Shown: positions 60,778-64,000 of the stretch, in pieces
Layout: each line of letters begins with the position of its first letter
How positions within the stretch are numbered: the stretch's first letter is position 1
Assembly: GCA_002709695.1 (NCBI GenBank)
Contig: PAQF01000017.1
Location: forward strand, 69,426 to 133,425
Reading direction: 5' to 3'
Source: Candidatus Poribacteria bacterium
GTDB taxonomy: Bacteria > Poribacteria > WGA-4E > UBA9662
Length of the DNA: 64,000 bases
Position numbers and translations under genes: made by a program
The notes under the pieces: generated by a model
Seen by the model: only the letters and a program-made list of their open reading frames with translations
Database searches by the model: none
What the model was told of the DNA's origin: nothing

Positions 60778-62793
60778 GTGATAGCAGTGATACCATTGCT
60801 GATTCACCTGTGGAATCGCCGTCAAGCAAAGATAGTAGACTTTAGTAACCTAATCTTCCTACAAATTGCCCATCGTCAAAGTGTCCGAAGGATACAAATC
60901 AAGCACCTAATAATCCTAATCCTACGAATGCTCATTCTAATGTTCATCGCATTAGCCCTTGCCCGACCTATACTAAAAAACCAGTTCTCATTCGCAGGTT
61001 CTCGAACAAAAACGAGTTGTGTCATTATACTTGACCACTCTTACAGCATGTCATATCAAGATATAGATGGATCCCGGTTTGAGCTAGCAAAATCAGTTGC
61101 AGTAAACGTGGTAGAATCCTTACAAAATGGTGATAATGTATCTCTCATCCTGATGTCTAATAAAGCCCAACCGATATTCCAAAAGCTTACAAGAGACTTC
61201 AATCAAGTTAAAGCCATTATCCGAAATATTGATGCTTCATACCAATCAACATTGATTTCACCAGCACTCACAATGGCACACGACCTACTAATAGAATCGA
61301 CTGCTCCAAACAAGGAAATCTATCTAATCACCGATCTAGGAAAAAACGGATGGCAGAATTTTGGACATCTACCTAACCCTTCTGACGCACGAATTTTTTT
61401 GCTCCCAATCGGAAATTATCTTCCCAAAAACATAAGCATTGAAGAAGTAGAAACCTCTCCAAAATTGATAGGTGTGAATACACCAATACACTTAAAAGCG
61501 AAACTCAAAAACCACTCAAAGGATCCAGTTGAAAGCACAAACCTGAAATTCTTCATAGACAACCAAAAACAAAGCCATGTGGCAACGCCTATTGGCTCAA
61601 AAGAGCACGTTGAATTAACTTTCAAATACAATTTTGCATCGCCAGGTATCCACACTGGATACTTAGAGCTATCCCCAGATCGCCTGCCAATCGATAATCG
61701 TCACTATTTTGCCGTTGAAAACTACAAGCAACTCCAAGCTCTTTGTGTTGGAAATAATAATTTGTATTTATTTCTAGGATTAAACCCAGAAAGAGAGCTA
61801 AAACCAACAGAGAAATATACAATACTACCATCAAATTGCCCTGAAAACGAGTTAAAGAATTTCACCCCAGAAAACTTCGACATCCTAGTTTTGGCTGATC
61901 TCCCTAAGCTCACAGAACAGGTTAAACAAACAATACAGCTATTTTTACGATTCGGCAAAACAATTATTATTTTTGTTGCCAATCAAATCGATATCAAAAG
62001 TTACAACAGTTTTCTTGAATGGATGCCAGCAACTTTTTTACAACCCGCCACTTGGAGCCCACCAACTACCATTTCAGATTACAATCTGAAACACCCAATA
62101 TTTGAAGTTTTTCAAGATACATCTTTCTCTATCACTCCCAAATTTTATCGGGGCGTCAAAATAGAAACAACAAAAAACGCCAATGTCCTAGCCCGATTTC
62201 AGAACAAAATCCCGTTTCTAATTGAAAGAAAAATTGGGAAAGGAAACATATTACTATTCAACGTTTCCGTGACAAATCCATCAACATCAGACTTACTAGT
62301 AAACCCAAAGTTCTTGCCTTTACTCCAACAATCAGCACTTTACAGTAAATCACTACAATCACCCCAAAAGCGAAATATATTAATTGGAGAACCATACACA
62401 GCAAAACTCGAGCAATATAGATCTATGGACGCAAAGATCCATTTGACTACCCAAGCAACATATACCAGACCAATTAATAGCAATGGTGTATTGGAATTCA
62501 GCGACACATACAAACCAGGCATTTACCAAATAAATGCGGGTGACAGTAACTCAGTACTACGGGATTTTTTCGCCGTAAACGTTGACCCAATGGAATCGGA
62601 CTTAACACCAATCGAAGCCAATCAGGCAGCTGAGCGAATCTCAGCCCGTTTAGCAGTAAAGCCAGAAGGCGACACGTGGAGAAAAGCTCTCAACTCTCAA
62701 AGAACCGGAAGAGAAATCTGGGGAGCAATGCTCGTTCTAGCCATAATTCTAATGCTTTTTGAAAGTATCCTCTCAAACCAAAATGAGACATAA
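60778..62793 (+). CDS. von Willebrand factor A-domain membrane protein (BatA-like), N-terminus probably extends upstream
   Basis: At least 671 residues. The N-terminal membrane module (IPLLIHLWNRRQAKIVDFSN and LRMLILMFIALALARP) is BatA/BatB-type, followed by a VWA domain with MIDAS D-H-S-Y-S (VIILDHSYSMS), a large beta-rich region and a C-terminal membrane segment (IWGAMLVLAIILMLF). The first canonical start is GTG 60778, but it has no ribosome site and cuts the conserved start. In frame upstream lies L-G-F-L-N-P-I-L-L-L-G-T, matching the M-x-F-L-N-P start of relatives. AAAGGA at 60724-60729 points to ATC 60739, a rare start codon. The BamA-like gene overlaps its end by 11 bases. Confidence 0.82.
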   Translation: MIAVIPLLIHLWNRRQAKIVDFSNLIFLQIAHRQSVRRIQIKHLIILILRMLILMFIALALARPILKNQFSFAGSRTKTSCVIILDHSYSMSYQDIDGSRFELAKSVAVNVVESLQNGDNVSLILMSNKAQPIFQKLTRDFNQVKAIIRNIDASYQSTLISPALTMAHDLLIESTAPNKEIYLITDLGKNGWQNFGHLPNPSDARIFLLPIGNYLPKNISIEEVETSPKLIGVNTPIHLKAKLKNHSKDPVESTNLKFFIDNQKQSHVATPIGSKEHVELTFKYNFASPGIHTGYLELSPDRLPIDNRHYFAVENYKQLQALCVGNNNLYLFLGLNPERELKPTEKYTILPSNCPENELKNFTPENFDILVLADLPKLTEQVKQTIQLFLRFGKTIIIFVANQIDIKSYNSFLEWMPATFLQPATWSPPTTISDYNLKHPIFEVFQDTSFSITPKFYRGVKIETTKNANVLARFQNKIPFLIERKIGKGNILLFNVSVTNPSTSDLLVNPKFLPLLQQSALYSKSLQSPQKRNILIGEPYTAKLEQYRSMDAKIHLTTQATYTRPINSNGVLEFSDTYKPGIYQINAGDSNSVLRDFFAVNVDPMESDLTPIEANQAAERISARLAVKPEGDTWRKALNSQRTGREIWGAMLVLAIILMLFESILSNQNET

Positions 62794-64000
62794 AACCTGG
62801 TATTATATACTCATTTGCTCATTCTGCGTGCTGGCCAACTCTCATTTTCTACCAATATTACATGCTGAATTACAATTGATACGTAACATCGTTTTAACTG
62901 GAAACAATTTCATTAGTGACCAACAAATTCGAGATTTGATGGTCACTAATGTTAACCAAACCTATAGTCCAGAACTACTAGAGAAAGACTTTCAGCGCAT
63001 TATTACATTTTATCAGGATAATGGATATCGTTTCGCCAGAATAGATCGAAATACTTTATTCACCAAACATTTTTCGGAAGGCGTTTACCTACGGATCCAT
63101 ATCGACGAAGGGAAAATAGGCGGGATTATTGTTACTGGAAATAGTAGGACGAAGAAAAATGTGATTGTTCGTGAGTTACTTTTTCAAATTGGTTCAACTT
63201 ACAAAACTGAGGACGAATTTGAAAGTGAACGCATTCTACGTAGAAAACCGTACCTAGGCAGTGCTGAAATCTTTGCTACACGTGATTCTGAATCCAAGCT
63301 TGTAAGGATTGAGGTTGCAGTTACTGACTTATGGACAATAATGCCAACTCTTGATCTACCAACCCCCATCACGGGAGATAGGTTTGATTTACTAATTACA
63401 CTCTCCGACTCAAACCTTCTGGGATTGGGAAACAGCGCAGGATTCCGATTCCATCAAATCCACGAATCCGAAGAAAAAACACGAAACCTCTGGAGTTTTA
63501 GCCATGGAATACCACGTATATTCGATTCATACTGGGGAATATATGGTGTATATACGCAAAAACGTATAGGCAATTCTTGGCAGGCGAGATTATACCGTCC
63601 CCTATATTCCCTTAAAACAAAATGGAGCGGAGAATCCGCGTTCTCTGAGTCAATTGACCTTATCCACTGGTACAATAAAAACGGGAAAAAAACAGACACG
63701 TTTGAACGCCATCGCTACATGCGTTCAGGAAAAATCATTCGAGTTTTCGGCAGTCGGTATCGACGCACACTAGTTGGCCTATGGACAAAATCCAGCAGGT
63801 CAATATACTTCAAAACAAAAGAACAAGAGGAAACTCCATTATCCAAAGCAAATCTCTCTAACCGAATCACCAATCGAATAGGTATTTCTATAGAGAAAGT
63901 TCAGCGAACTTACATTCGAACTCGTTTCTTAAATCAAATGGGGCGTGTCGAAGATGTAGGCCTAGGACATTATTATGGAGCATCAATCGGACAAGCATCA
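62783..64000 (+). CDS. BamA/TamA-like outer-membrane protein with POTRA domains, cut by the window end
   Basis: A frame open from ATG 62783 to the right edge (about 406 codons, no stop). It has a signal peptide (YYILICSFCVLANSHFLPIL, residues 7-26), then POTRA-like units: IRNIVLTGNNFISDQQIRDL with FQRIITFYQDNGYRFARID, and IGGIIVTGNSRTKKNVIVRE with LLFQIGSTYKTEDEFESERI. Barrel-type strands follow (SDSNLLGLGNSAGFRFHQI, WSFSHGIPRIFDSYWGIY). Homologues insert or translocate proteins or lipids at the outer membrane. Translation is probably coupled to the VWA gene, whose last ten bases it overlaps. Confidence 0.82.
   Translation, partial: MRHKTWYYILICSFCVLANSHFLPILHAELQLIRNIVLTGNNFISDQQIRDLMVTNVNQTYSPELLEKDFQRIITFYQDNGYRFARIDRNTLFTKHFSEGVYLRIHIDEGKIGGIIVTGNSRTKKNVIVRELLFQIGSTYKTEDEFESERILRRKPYLGSAEIFATRDSESKLVRIEVAVTDLWTIMPTLDLPTPITGDRFDLLITLSDSNLLGLGNSAGFRFHQIHESEEKTRNLWSFSHGIPRIFDSYWGIYGVYTQKRIGNSWQARLYRPLYSLKTKWSGESAFSESIDLIHWYNKNGKKTDTFERHRYMRSGKIIRVFGSRYRRTLVGLWTKSSRSIYFKTKEQEETPLSKANLSNRITNRIGISIEKVQRTYIRTRFLNQMGRVEDVGLGHYYGASIGQAS

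Noticed and set aside
1-64000. tRNA, rRNA, CRISPR array or complete insertion sequence
   Set aside because: I scanned intergenic stretches for T-loop-like GTTCRANNC arms, regular spaced repeats and transposase signatures with terminal repeats; none was convincing. A tRNAscan-SE or Infernal run would settle the RNA part.

Overview
The window is AT-rich bacterial chromosomal DNA from an organism with a Gram-negative-type envelope: it carries waaA (Kdo transferase), lolA, a BamA/TamA-type barrel gene, porin-like barrels and lipoproteins. The accessory repertoire (DUF2961/GH172, ThuA, LamG, DUF1501, phytanoyl-CoA dioxygenase, sugar phosphate isomerase TIM barrels, mandelate-racemase-type enolases, SUMF1-fold proteins, kelch/Ig proteins with a FlgD-like C-terminal domain) is typical of Candidatus Poribacteria and neighbouring PVC/FCB-type lineages. 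Poribacteria is my best guess. This is inference from family content, since the window has no rRNA or other decisive marker. I found no tRNA, rRNA or CRISPR array.

Layout. 1-7.4 kb: a broken DUF2961 gene, a VanZ / small membrane protein / fibronectin-type lipoprotein / barrel series, a c-type-haem porin, a lipoprotein, and fragments of an enolase-family gene and a ThuA gene. 7.4-16.7 kb: a GlmL/MutL-type ATPase, a 97-residue partner and a 1,244-residue kelch/Ig surface protein in one tightly packed unit, then an MDR dehydrogenase, a SUMF1-fold lipoprotein and an SDR. 16.7-18.3 kb: a gene-poor stretch with a small helix-turn-helix ORF. 18.3-21.8 kb: an enolase-superfamily enzyme and two tandem LamG genes, the first broken, ending in a strong terminator. 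22-27.4 kb: housekeeping block with guaB, a small unknown gene, lolA, pgsA, thpR and recA. 27.5-41.9 kb: two TIM-barrel sugar isomerases, an SDR, an adenylate-cyclase/TPR protein, an NhaC-type antiporter, a dicarboxylate symporter - AI-2E-type permease - der operon, DUF1501 and waaA. 42-51.5 kb: trxA, a fetAB pair, a CPBP protease, a UbiA-type prenyltransferase, an AMIN-SUMF1 fusion, PhyH, a methyltransferase, gpmA, a zinc phospholipase C-like protein and an aldose epimerase. 51.7-64 kb: an orphan solute-binding protein, a PHP/DUF3604 protein, a broken malate/lactate dehydrogenase gene, a GAF / anti-sigma kinase / STAS module, two small unknown genes and a von Willebrand-type membrane protein overlapping a BamA/TamA-like gene that runs off the right edge.

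Two themes stand out. First, five accessory loci are pseudogenes or remnants. Most of their frameshifts are single-base changes in short homopolymers, while essential genes next to them (guaB, recA, der, waaA, trxA) are intact. This suggests active erosion of carbohydrate and small-molecule catabolism. Second, several tight couplings (stop/start overlaps) join genes not normally discussed together: kelch protein - 97-aa protein - GlmL; symporter - AI-2E permease - Der; VWA protein - BamA-like barrel. sigma70-like promoters of the form TTGACA-17/18-TAGAAT recur, for example upstream of guaB and of the VanZ gene.
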